From positions 1-43,325 of the forward strand of contig CAIRHO010000029.1 of the NCBI GenBank assembly GCA_903878415.1: a DNA stretch of 43,325 nt, in the 5' to 3' direction. A program made the translations under genes and the position numbers. Shown in pieces: positions 8,194 through 14,485 of the stretch. The notes below the pieces were generated by a model. The model ran no database searches. It was not told where the DNA came from and worked only from the letters and a program-made list of their open reading frames with translations. The stretch comes from an uncultured Actinomycetes bacterium (GTDB lineage: Bacteria > Actinomycetota > Actinomycetes > Nanopelagicales > Nanopelagicaceae). Each line of letters begins with the position of its first letter. Positions within the stretch are counted from its first letter, which is position 1.

Positions 8194-8214
8194 CGATATA
8201 TCTATTCGATATAT
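8194..8214 (+). promoter_or_regulatory. Paired CGATATAT repeats in PadR promoter, probable autoregulatory operator
   Basis: Two identical CGATATAT octamers (8194–8201 and 8207–8214) lie 13 bases apart, 20 bases before the PadR start and over its promoter. The inner GATATATC is itself palindromic. PadR-family repressors usually bind AT-rich dyads in their own promoters, so autoregulation and control of the downstream ino1 is inferred. Confidence 0.45.
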
Positions 8215-8234
8215 AAGCTTTGATGGGGGGCTAA

Positions 8235-8777
8235 ATGCGTTCTAGGAGCCAATCCTTGGAGTTCGCTCTTTTGGGTTTTCTTATCCAAGGCCCACTTCAT
8301 GGCTATGAACTTCGGAAGCGATTAACTGCAATCTATGGCCCATTCCGAGCGCTCTCGTTCTCGGTGCTCTATCCGCAACTACGTCGGATGGTCTTGGCCG
8401 GTTTAATTGAAGAGAAATTAGTTACACCAAAAGGGCGCTCGCGCCGAGTACGAATTGTTTATGAAGTTACAACTCATGGCGAAAAGAGTTTCAATAAGAG
8501 TAATGCGTTGGCTGGTCCGGAATCTTGGGAAGATGAAGGTTTCGAAGTTCGCTTTGCATTTTTTACTCCAACTCCAACTGCTAATCGATTGCGAATCCTA
8601 GAAGGTCGATTGCGCAGGTTAAGAGAGAAATCTGAAGTGCTGCACGACGAAATTGATCGCGGCAGTGGGGGCTTTGACAAATATTTAATTGAGTGGCGTC
8701 GCCACACATTGGAATCAGTTGATCGCGAGATTACCTGGCTGGAAGAGATGATCACAACCGAGAGGAAAAGTAAGTGA
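8235..8777 (+). CDS. PadR-family transcriptional regulator
   Basis: A 180-residue DNA-binding protein. Residues ~8–85 are the PadR winged helix ([22 protein letters not shown], then the recognition region [21 protein letters not shown]). The rest is the helical C-terminal dimerisation arm with [17 protein letters not shown] and [19 protein letters not shown]. It starts at ATG after a GGGGGG ribosome binding site. Its stop overlaps the GTG of inositol-phosphate synthase by four bases. A PadR-like gene next to ino1 is also found in mycobacteria, so local control of inositol synthesis is a sound inference. The effector is unknown. Paired CGATATAT repeats upstream are the likely operator. Confidence 0.9.
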   Translation: MRSRSQSLEFALLGFLIQGPLHGYELRKRLTAIYGPFRALSFSVLYPQLRRMVLAGLIEEKLVTPKGRSRRVRIVYEVTTHGEKSFNKSNALAGPESWEDEGFEVRFAFFTPTPTANRLRILEGRLRRLREKSEVLHDEIDRGSGGFDKYLIEWRRHTLESVDREITWLEEMITTERKSK

Positions 8778-9874
8778 ATAACCAAGCAAACCCGAGTAGC
8801 GAAATCCGAGTAGCAATTATTGGAGTTGGCAATTGCGCCAATTCACTAATTCAAGGAGTTACCTATTATCAAAACGCCGCTATAGATAAAGAGATTCCGG
8901 GTTTAATGCACCCAGTTCTTGGCGGATACCACATCAATTCCATTAAATTCATCGCAGCTTACGATGTTGATGCTAAAAAAGTTGGCTTAGATATTTCAGA
9001 AGCCATGTGGGCTAGCGAAAATAACACCATCAAATTTGCAGATGTTGCGAAAACCGGCGTAATAGTGCAACGCGGCCACACTCTCGATGGCCTCGGTCGC
9101 TATTACCGCGAAACCATTGCAGAATCCGCTGCGGCCCCAGTAGATATCGTGGCTGATCTAAAAGCTAAGAAAATCGATGTATTAATCTGTTATCTGCCGG
9201 TGGGTTCCGAAACAGCGGCAAAATTTTATGCTCAATGTGCAATTGATGCAGGTTGTGCATTCGTTAACGCTTTGCCGGTATTCATCGCATCTGATCCAGA
9301 ATGGGCTGCAAAATTCACTGCTGCCGGTTTACCAATTGTTGGCGACGATATTAAATCTCAAGTTGGCGCAACAATTACCCACCGGATTTTGGCTAAGTTA
9401 TTCCAAGATCGTGGGGTTCATTTAGAGCGAACCTACCAATTAAACGTTGGTGGAAATATGGATTTCAAGAATATGTTAGAACGTGATCGCCTTGAATCTA
9501 AGAAAATTTCAAAGACGCAATCGGTAACTTCACAACTTGATTACGATATAGGCAAGAAGAATGTTCACATCGGACCTTCTGATTACATCCAATGGTTAGA
9601 TGATCGTAAGTGGGCTTATGTTCGCCTTGAGGGAAAAGCTTTTGGTGATGTTCCGCTAAACCTTGAATATAAATTGGAGGTTTGGGATTCGCCAAACTCT
9701 GCTGGCGTAATCATTGACGCGCTCCGTTGCGCAAAAATTGCGCTCGACCGAAAAATTGGCGGACCGTTACTTTCGCCATCGAGTTATTTTATGAAATCAC
9801 CGCCAGAGCAATATTCAGATGAGACTGCAAGAGTTAAAGTCGAAGAGTTTATTGCTGGAACTATCGCTCGATAA
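8774..9874 (+). CDS. ino1: Inositol-3-phosphate synthase
   Basis: Converts glucose 6-phosphate to 1D-myo-inositol 3-phosphate using NAD+, the first step to phosphatidylinositol, mycothiol and related actinobacterial compounds. At 366 residues it has the length of the short prokaryotic enzyme. The NAD-binding start reads [20 protein letters not shown], followed by the conserved [15 protein letters not shown] block with catalytic Lys, and [16 protein letters not shown] and [22 protein letters not shown] further on. The GTG start lies within the PadR stop (GTGA). A strong hairpin terminator follows. Supply of glucose 6-phosphate by the ROK glucokinase upstream is metabolically consistent but not linked by operon. 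Confidence 0.96.
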   Translation: MNNQANPSSEIRVAIIGVGNCANSLIQGVTYYQNAAIDKEIPGLMHPVLGGYHINSIKFIAAYDVDAKKVGLDISEAMWASENNTIKFADVAKTGVIVQRGHTLDGLGRYYRETIAESAAAPVDIVADLKAKKIDVLICYLPVGSETAAKFYAQCAIDAGCAFVNALPVFIASDPEWAAKFTAAGLPIVGDDIKSQVGATITHRILAKLFQDRGVHLERTYQLNVGGNMDFKNMLERDRLESKKISKTQSVTSQLDYDIGKKNVHIGPSDYIQWLDDRKWAYVRLEGKAFGDVPLNLEYKLEVWDSPNSAGVIIDALRCAKIALDRKIGGPLLSPSSYFMKSPPEQYSDETARVKVEEFIAGTIAR

Positions 9875-9883
9875 AAATGGAAT

Positions 9884-9925
9884 AAAGAAACGGACCTGGG
9901 TAATTACCCAGGTCCGTCTTTCTTA
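9884..9925. terminator. Bidirectional intrinsic terminator between ino1 and the convergent membrane-protein gene
   Basis: A 12-bp perfect stem ACGGACCTGGGT (9890–9901) and ACCCAGGTCCGT (9906–9917) with loop AATT. A-rich sequence precedes it and CTTTCTTATT follows, so it serves both converging genes. Confidence 0.9.
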
Positions 9926-9949
9926 TTCCCTCACGGAGAGTAGAGGGAG

Positions 9950-10495
9950 CTATACCGTCGCATCCTCAGGAGTACGACGAAGGTGCATAAATCCCATGAT
10001 TGAAAGAATCAAGAAGAGGATTCCTCCGATTAAACATGCATAGGTGCCATACATCGCGATCTGCCCGATCTGCCAGAATGCAAAAGCAAATCCGAGCATT
10101 CCGCGAAGAGTCTCGCCTCTGAATAGCGTTTGCACTTGGCCAGCAAGAGCTGCATCAGTGGGGTTTGCACGAGATAGTTCGCTAACTTGAGAATAGGTTT
10201 TCCCACCAGCTATTCCTTGCAGGTGAACTGCAACATATTTGTCAGCATAAGCTTTCGCTTGTTTTCCATTTGTTAATTGCAGGCCAGCATATTTCTGGAT
10301 ATCGGGAAATTTATCTGGGCTAAAGGCTGGTGACCCTGCTGCCGGGAAGAAAATCTTTTGTGCAGTGAGTTGATCTGTCACCTGGCTATTTGCGAATGTA
10401 TAACCCCAGTTCATGAGCCCGGCTGCAACAAGAAGTAATATTGCTAATCCGAATCCAAGCAAACTGGCAATTCTGTCGAAACTTTTACGCTTCAT
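9950..10495 (-). CDS. Membrane protein of unknown function (family often mis-labelled 'aromatic ring-opening dioxygenase LigA')
   Basis: The 181 residues form an N-terminal membrane helix (residues ~10–32), an extracytoplasmic region with a GGKTYSQV motif, and two closely spaced helices near 128–170. The arrangement and the H-x5-GGKTY pattern resemble an actinobacterial family often wrongly annotated as LigA dioxygenase; no catalytic motif for such an enzyme is present. The start has a GGAGAG ribosome binding site. An unusually long 5' leader with several helices (10537–10639) precedes it, which suggests controlled expression. Its function is unknown. It is convergent with ino1 and separated from the mini-LuxR gene by 223 bases. 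Confidence 0.7.
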   Translation of the reverse strand: MKRKSFDRIASLLGFGLAILLLVAAGLMNWGYTFANSQVTDQLTAQKIFFPAAGSPAFSPDKFPDIQKYAGLQLTNGKQAKAYADKYVAVHLQGIAGGKTYSQVSELSRANPTDAALAGQVQTLFRGETLRGMLGFAFAFWQIGQIAMYGTYACLIGGILFLILSIMGFMHLRRTPEDATV

Positions 10496-10536
10496 GATCT
10501 CTTCTCTCCAAAGTCTTTGTTTAGTTGTATTAAGTT

Positions 10537-10639
10537 GAAGGCTCTATTTCCTTCGTGCTAATCAAACCCGTTATTGATTAGTCGGGATTGTGAATGCACG
10601 AGTGCCACCCCCAAGTAATTTTTTGGGAGTGATGGCACT
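10537..10639 (-). ncRNA. Strongly structured 5' leader of the unknown membrane-protein gene; candidate new cis-regulatory RNA
   Basis: In the mRNA sense three elements follow one another. (1) 10639–10601: AGUGC/GCACU, a 3-base bulge, then 9 bp CACUCCCAA/UUGGGGGUG closing an AAAAUUAC loop. (2) 10600–10554: CGUGC/GCACG closes a domain with UAAUCA/UGAUUA inside; the apical loop has CGGG (10570–10567), which can pair with CCCG (10586–10583) in the 5' bulge, a pseudoknot. (3) 10554–10537: GAAGG/CCUUC. A TATTAT box at 10661–10656 would start transcription just upstream. No U-tract follows element 1, so it is not an ordinary terminator. This gene-free stretch (10496–10718) holds little else. I recognise no known family. 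Confidence 0.5.
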
Positions 10640-10718
10640 TACTGGTAGGTCACATATAATATTTTTAGGCGCTTTGATACTTTTGAAGTGGTTAAGTCTT
10701 GTAACTATCCCAAATTAG

Positions 10719-11060
10719 CTATTCAATATGACGAGAACATACCTGTTCGCCATTTGGTCCGAGAACCATGTGACCGCATGCAACATTCAATTTATCAAAA
10801 GCTTTATCACCAAAATGCGCACGATAAGCAAGTGCAATTAAAACTCTAATATTTATATCTGGCGCGGATTTAACTCCGAGGGCTTTAGACATTCTCGAAA
10901 CAGTATTCTCAACGACTTTCTCAGTATGCGCGGTCTCTCTAGCGATTGCTGAATTTGATAAGCCGTCACACAATAAACCCGCGACCAGGTGCTCGAAGGG
11001 GGTAAGTTCTCTAGTCAATATTGTCATGTGTTCCATGGTGGCTCTCCGTTGCTCATTCAT
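10719..11060 (-). CDS. Small LuxR/GerE-type helix-turn-helix protein with a C-terminal Cys/His tail
   Basis: A 113-residue protein that is essentially one GerE domain: LTPFEHLVAGLLCDGLSNSAIARET, the recognition helix VVENTVSRMSKALGV, then the dimerisation helix. There is no receiver or ligand domain. The C-terminal tail (residues 93–113) has C95, H97, C108 and H111, a CxH…CxxH arrangement that could bind zinc; this is seen in sequence but its role is inferred. The start at 11060 is the longest form; ATG at residue 9 or 12 is possible. TACAAC lies six bases before the start. It is divergent from the enoyl-CoA hydratase gene. Target genes are unknown; the divergent operon and the structured-leader gene downstream are candidates. 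Confidence 0.75.
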   Translation of the reverse strand: MNEQRRATMEHMTILTRELTPFEHLVAGLLCDGLSNSAIARETAHTEKVVENTVSRMSKALGVKSAPDINIRVLIALAYRAHFGDKAFDKLNVACGHMVLGPNGEQVCSRHIE

Positions 11061-11141
11061 GAAAATGTTGTATTCATTATGTCGCGAATCTGAGCAGCCT
11101 GGTTAAATCGACGCTATGTTTGAGTTCACATTGGGTTGCAT

Positions 11142-11147
11142 TACCAT
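11142..11147 (+). promoter_or_regulatory. -10 box of leaderless enoyl-CoA hydratase promoter
   Basis: TACCAT, then six bases GCTCAA, then the GTG at 11154. This spacing decides for the GTG start over an in-frame TTG at 11136, which lies upstream of the -10 box. Confidence 0.5.
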
Positions 11148-11153
11148 GCTCAA

Positions 11154-11903
11154 GTGAGCGAGATACTGAGTTCGATTGTTGATGGAGTGCTAACACTCAC
11201 TTTAAATCGGCCAGAAAAGCAAAATGCGATTACGCGTGCCATGTATCAATCCCTAGCAAATCAAATTAATGAAGCTGCGAGGGATTTTGGGATCAGGGTT
11301 TTGGTTATTGCTGGCGAAGGAAAACACTTCACGGCCGGTAATGACATCGGAGATTTCTTTAACGATCCACCGCTAGAAGAGAACTCACCGGTGATGCAAT
11401 TTCTATCGGCAGTTCACAACTTCCCGAAACCAATAATTGCTTCCGTGCATGGAAATGCGGTTGGAATCGGAACTACGCTCTTACTTCATTGCGATTTAGT
11501 TGTATCTGCACCAGATACAAATTTTTCTATGCCTTTTGTAACTCTTGGTTTAGTCCCAGAGTTCGGCTCTAGTTATCTTTTTCCAAAACTTGTGGGGCAT
11601 CAACGCGCATCAAAAGTATTCTTGCTCGGCGAACCATTTGATTCTAAATTTGCACTTGAGGTTGGCCTAGTAGCCGAAATTTCAGAAACCTCGGATTTAG
11701 TTGCAGCGCAATACGCAACTGCAATTGCAGACCAGCCTCCCAGCGCAGTAATTCAAACTAAGGCGCTTTTGAAGAGCGGACACCATGATGCGGTTACAGC
11801 TGTGATGCGTGCTGAAGGCGAACTTTTTAAACTGGCTTTGCAATCCGATGAGGCCCAAGCCGCCTTTATGAAATTCTTAGCGAATAAAACAACGAAAAAA
11901 TAA
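11154..11903 (+). CDS. Enoyl-CoA hydratase/isomerase family protein
   Basis: Crotonase-fold enzyme of about 249 residues acting on CoA thioesters, probably fatty-acid or branched acyl oxidation. Visible are LTLNRPEKQNAITRAM, the oxyanion-hole segments HFTAGNDIGDF and GNAVGIGTTLLLHCDLV, and the LGLVPEFGSSYLFPKLVG block, where a Glu lies at the usual catalytic position. The second catalytic Glu common in true hydratases is less clear, so isomerase activity is possible. The GTG start fits the leaderless pattern. The next gene, an SDR with a strong ribosome binding site, follows after eight bases, so the two form a likely beta-oxidation-related operon. Confidence 0.87.
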   Translation: MSEILSSIVDGVLTLTLNRPEKQNAITRAMYQSLANQINEAARDFGIRVLVIAGEGKHFTAGNDIGDFFNDPPLEENSPVMQFLSAVHNFPKPIIASVHGNAVGIGTTLLLHCDLVVSAPDTNFSMPFVTLGLVPEFGSSYLFPKLVGHQRASKVFLLGEPFDSKFALEVGLVAEISETSDLVAAQYATAIADQPPSAVIQTKALLKSGHHDAVTAVMRAEGELFKLALQSDEAQAAFMKFLANKTTKK

Positions 11904-11911
11904 GGAGAAAT

Positions 11912-12742
11912 ATGGCACTGGCCGGCAAACGAATCTTTATAACTGGGGGATCGCGCGGAATTGGATTGGCAATCGCGCTACGCACAGCGCAAGATGGCGC
12001 TTTGATTGCAATTGCGGCTAAAACAGCCGAACCAAATCCGAAATTACCCGGAACTATTTACTCTGCAGCGAAAGAAATTGAAGCTGCTGGTGGGAAAGCG
12101 CTACCAATTCAATGCGATTTACGTGACGAAGCACAAATTAGCGCCGCGGTTGAAGCTGCTGCGGCACAATTTGGCGGCTTAGATATATTGATAAATAACG
12201 CTAGCGCGATTAATTTAACCAAAACTGAAATTACGCCTGCAAAACGCTTTGACTTGATGTTTGATGTAAATGTCAGAGGCACCTTTCTAACTTCACAAGC
12301 AGTAATTCCACACCTTCGAAAGAGCGCGTCCGAAGGTGGAAATTCCCACATTTTGAATCTTTCGCCACCACTTTCCATGAAACCAATTTGGTTTAAAAAT
12401 CACGTTGCTTACACGATGGCAAAATATGGAATGAGTATGTGTGTTCTCGGAATGGCTGAAGAATTTAAGCGCGACAAGATTGCTGTGAATGCACTTTGGC
12501 CCCGAACCGCTATAGATACCGCAGCTCTTCAGATGATTCCTGGAGTAGACGTGAACGCATGTAGAAAACCTGAAATCCTCTCGGACTCTGCCTACATAAT
12601 TCTTAACCGTCCAGCTTCTGAGTGCACCGGAAATTTCTTTGTCGATGATGAGTTATTAGCATCGGAGGGTATTACCGACTTAGATAAGTACGCAGTAGTG
12701 CCTGGGACTAAAGATTTCTTGCTCGATTTCTTCCTGGATTAA
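11912..12742 (+). CDS. Short-chain dehydrogenase/reductase, HSDL2-like
   Basis: A 276-residue NAD(P)-dependent SDR close to hydroxysteroid-dehydrogenase-like protein 2. It has the cofactor loop TGGSRGIGLAIA (residues 11–22), the NNAS motif, ILNLSPPLSMKP with catalytic Ser, and YTMAKYGMS with the Tyr-Lys pair. The HSDL2-type ends ALWPRTAIDTAAL and FFVDDELLASEGI are also present. A strong AAGGAG ribosome binding site precedes the ATG. It is coupled with the enoyl-CoA hydratase, which points to fatty-acid metabolism. The three-base gap to the convergent NiCoT gene leaves no room for a separate terminator. Confidence 0.9.
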   Translation: MALAGKRIFITGGSRGIGLAIALRTAQDGALIAIAAKTAEPNPKLPGTIYSAAKEIEAAGGKALPIQCDLRDEAQISAAVEAAAAQFGGLDILINNASAINLTKTEITPAKRFDLMFDVNVRGTFLTSQAVIPHLRKSASEGGNSHILNLSPPLSMKPIWFKNHVAYTMAKYGMSMCVLGMAEEFKRDKIAVNALWPRTAIDTAALQMIPGVDVNACRKPEILSDSAYIILNRPASECTGNFFVDDELLASEGITDLDKYAVVPGTKDFLLDFFLD

Positions 12743-12744
12743 AA

Positions 12745-13902
12745 CTATTCCGCCAATTTAATACTGGAGTGCTGGTGTTCAGTTTCAGCGATACCAGAGG
12801 AGTACCTAGTTTCATATTTGCCGTAACGCCATACAACAACTGAGAAGACCCAAGCCAGCACGAAACTACCAACAATAAAGTAACCCACTTTACTCAAATC
12901 AATTGCAGCAAAATAAGTAAAAGGTTGGTAGTTATCAATGCTGGTTTTATCAGCTAATACTGAAGTTAATTGGATAGTGCCGATTACTAACGCCACAAAT
13001 ATTGAAAGCGAGGTCGTGGTCAAGTTGTAGTAAATCTTCCGAAGTGGTGAAGTAAATGCCCAAGAATATGCTTTTGTCATAAAGATGCCATCGAGGGAAT
13101 CCATTAAAGACATACCGGCAGCGAAAATTAAAGGTAGCGCAATTATCGCTAACGGTGGCAATGTGCCACCGACAGTTCCCACGGCCGCAGTTGCGGAGAG
13201 CGCTAGTAGAGCAACCTCAGTTGCGGTATCAAATCCAAGTCCGAAGAGAACGCCAATTGGATAAAGCTGCCATGAGTGGTCAAAACCTTTTTTAAATTTT
13301 CCGCGGAAGATTCTGCGCATTAAGCCACGATCATTTAGTAACTCTTCTAGATGCTCGTGCGAAAATTTTCCGCTCTTTGCTTGTTTCCATACCTTTACGA
13401 CGCCAACCAAGATCACCAAGTTCAAAATTCCAACTAAATAAAGAAAAAAACCAGAAACCGATGCGCCAATAATTCCGCCGGTTTCAGCAAAATTCGCTTG
13501 AAATTTTGCTGCTTGTTTTGCAGCGAAAGCGATTGCAATTGATAAAGCAAGCACAATTGTTGAATGGCCTAATGAGAAAAAGAGGCCAACTGCTAGCGGT
13601 TTTTTTCCTTTCGCTAACATCAATCGGGTCGTGTCATCGATGGCTGAAATATGATCAGCATCGAAGGCGTGACGTAATCCGAATGAGTAGGCGAGCGCTC
13701 CGGCACCCGCATAGATCAAAGCACCTTTACCATCGACAATTGAATGGTATTTCGGGTTTGAGTTGAAATAGATAAATAAACCCCAACCCAGAATATGGAG
13801 TAGAAGAACGGTGCCCATCGTTCCGACCAGAGCTGGGATTTCGGATCGTTCAAACCGGAGATGTGCTCGTAGTGAGCGATTTTCTGCGAGTTTGGCGGCC
13901 AT
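12745..13902 (-). CDS. NiCoT-family nickel/cobalt permease (HoxN/NixA type)
   Basis: Secondary importer for Ni2+ or Co2+ in the cytoplasmic membrane. It has 385 residues, about eight membrane helices, and the family signature RHAFDADHI (the HX4DH metal motif, H78, D83 and H84). The second signature LGFDTATEVALLA and FSLGHSTIVL are also present. The start is ATG with TAACCT six bases upstream, and a Fur-family palindrome sits between its -10 and -35 positions. No nickel enzyme is encoded in the window, whereas a cobalamin riboswitch controls another importer at 34–38 kb, so cobalt use is at least consistent. Metal choice cannot be decided from sequence. It is divergent from copC. Confidence 0.93.
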   Translation of the reverse strand: MAAKLAENRSLRAHLRFERSEIPALVGTMGTVLLLHILGWGLFIYFNSNPKYHSIVDGKGALIYAGAGALAYSFGLRHAFDADHISAIDDTTRLMLAKGKKPLAVGLFFSLGHSTIVLALSIAIAFAAKQAAKFQANFAETGGIIGASVSGFFLYLVGILNLVILVGVVKVWKQAKSGKFSHEHLEELLNDRGLMRRIFRGKFKKGFDHSWQLYPIGVLFGLGFDTATEVALLALSATAAVGTVGGTLPPLAIIALPLIFAAGMSLMDSLDGIFMTKAYSWAFTSPLRKIYYNLTTTSLSIFVALVIGTIQLTSVLADKTSIDNYQPFTYFAAIDLSKVGYFIVGSFVLAWVFSVVVWRYGKYETRYSSGIAETEHQHSSIKLAE

Positions 13903-13908
13903 TAGTGG

Positions 13909-13914
13909 AGGTTA
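13909..13914 (-). promoter_or_regulatory. -10 box of leaderless NiCoT promoter
   Basis: TAACCT on the reverse strand, six bases (CCACTA) before the ATG at 13902. It directly abuts the Fur-type operator at 13916–13930. Confidence 0.5.
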
Positions 13915-13915
13915 T

Positions 13916-13930
13916 TGCAAATCATTCGCA
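13916..13930. promoter_or_regulatory. Fur-family (Zur/Nur-like) 7-1-7 operator between NiCoT and copC
   Basis: TGCAAATCATTCGCA fits TGnnAATnATTnnCA, the 7-1-7 dyad bound by Zur and other Fur-family repressors in actinobacteria. It lies just upstream of the NiCoT -10 box and over the -35 zone of the copC promoter, so one repressor could close both. The regulator itself is not in the window. Confidence 0.6.
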
Positions 13931-13951
13931 TCTGCATCTTGAAAATCCGAA

Positions 13952-13957
13952 TAGGGT
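13952..13957 (+). promoter_or_regulatory. -10 box of leaderless copC promoter
   Basis: TAGGGT followed by six bases (ATTGGC) and the ATG at 13964; no ribosome binding site. Confidence 0.5.
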
Positions 13958-13963
13958 ATTGGC

Positions 13964-14485
13964 ATGCAAAAGAGTCGGATTTCAATGATTTCGTTTTTGC
14001 TAACAATTTTTGCGATCGTATCCGGCCCAACATCTTTTGGTCATACCTCTTTAGTTTCGAGTACCCCAGCTGCCGGCAGCGTAATTTCGGAATGGCCAAC
14101 CGAGGTGAAACTTGAATTTGCGGAAGAACTTCAAACTTTTTCAGCTGGCGAAGCAAACTTCATCGAAGTTCTCGATATTTCAGGTGCTCGAGTTAATGCA
14201 ACAGTGGCAACAGTAAGTGGCGCGACTATAACTTCGGAAACGTTGAAAGCTAATAAATTTGGCATCGTTACCGTTAATTATCGAGTTGTAGCCCAAGACG
14301 GACATGTTTTGGAGGGTAGCTACAATTTCACTTTTGATCCATCTAGAGATGCTGCAGTTTCACCTGCTACAACTACATCCAATGAAGCCTCGAGTTATCC
14401 GTACCGAGGAGTTGCCGCAGTTTTTATTATTGCAACCTTGATTTTTGGGATTATTGTTTATAGAAAGAATTCAAAAGAGAATTAA
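13964..14485 (+). CDS. copC: CopC-domain copper-binding protein, membrane anchored
   Basis: A 173-residue secreted protein. The signal peptide covers residues 1–26 and cleavage would leave His27 (HTSLVSSTPA) as the mature N-terminus, the family's Cu(II) ligand. The remaining ligands Asp112 and His114 are in VAQDGHVLEG. A C-terminal membrane helix (about 150–166, GVAAVFIIATLIFGIIVY) holds it to the outer face of the membrane, as in YobA/CopC proteins of Gram-positives. No CopD permease domain is encoded here. It is divergent from NiCoT across a Fur-type box and overlaps the convergent ABC gene by four bases. Copper binding is well supported by the conserved ligands. Confidence 0.9.
   Translation: MQKSRISMISFLLTIFAIVSGPTSFGHTSLVSSTPAAGSVISEWPTEVKLEFAEELQTFSAGEANFIEVLDISGARVNATVATVSGATITSETLKANKFGIVTVNYRVVAQDGHVLEGSYNFTFDPSRDAAVSPATTTSNEASSYPYRGVAAVFIIATLIFGIIVYRKNSKEN

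Noticed and set aside
9950-10495. Dioxygenase (LigA) function for the 181-residue membrane protein
   Set aside because: No metal-binding or dioxygenase motif; the label is a database carry-over for a membrane family.
10601-10639. Hairpin as intrinsic terminator of the mini-LuxR gene
   Set aside because: No U-run follows the stem on either strand; it continues directly into further helices of the leader.
12109-12378. Reverse 89-codon frame inside the SDR gene
   Set aside because: Shadow frame; the forward SDR has all catalytic motifs.
13902-14156. Short open frames on both strands over the start of copC
   Set aside because: They overlap the copC signal peptide region and show no recognisable domain; CopC ligands support the copC frame.
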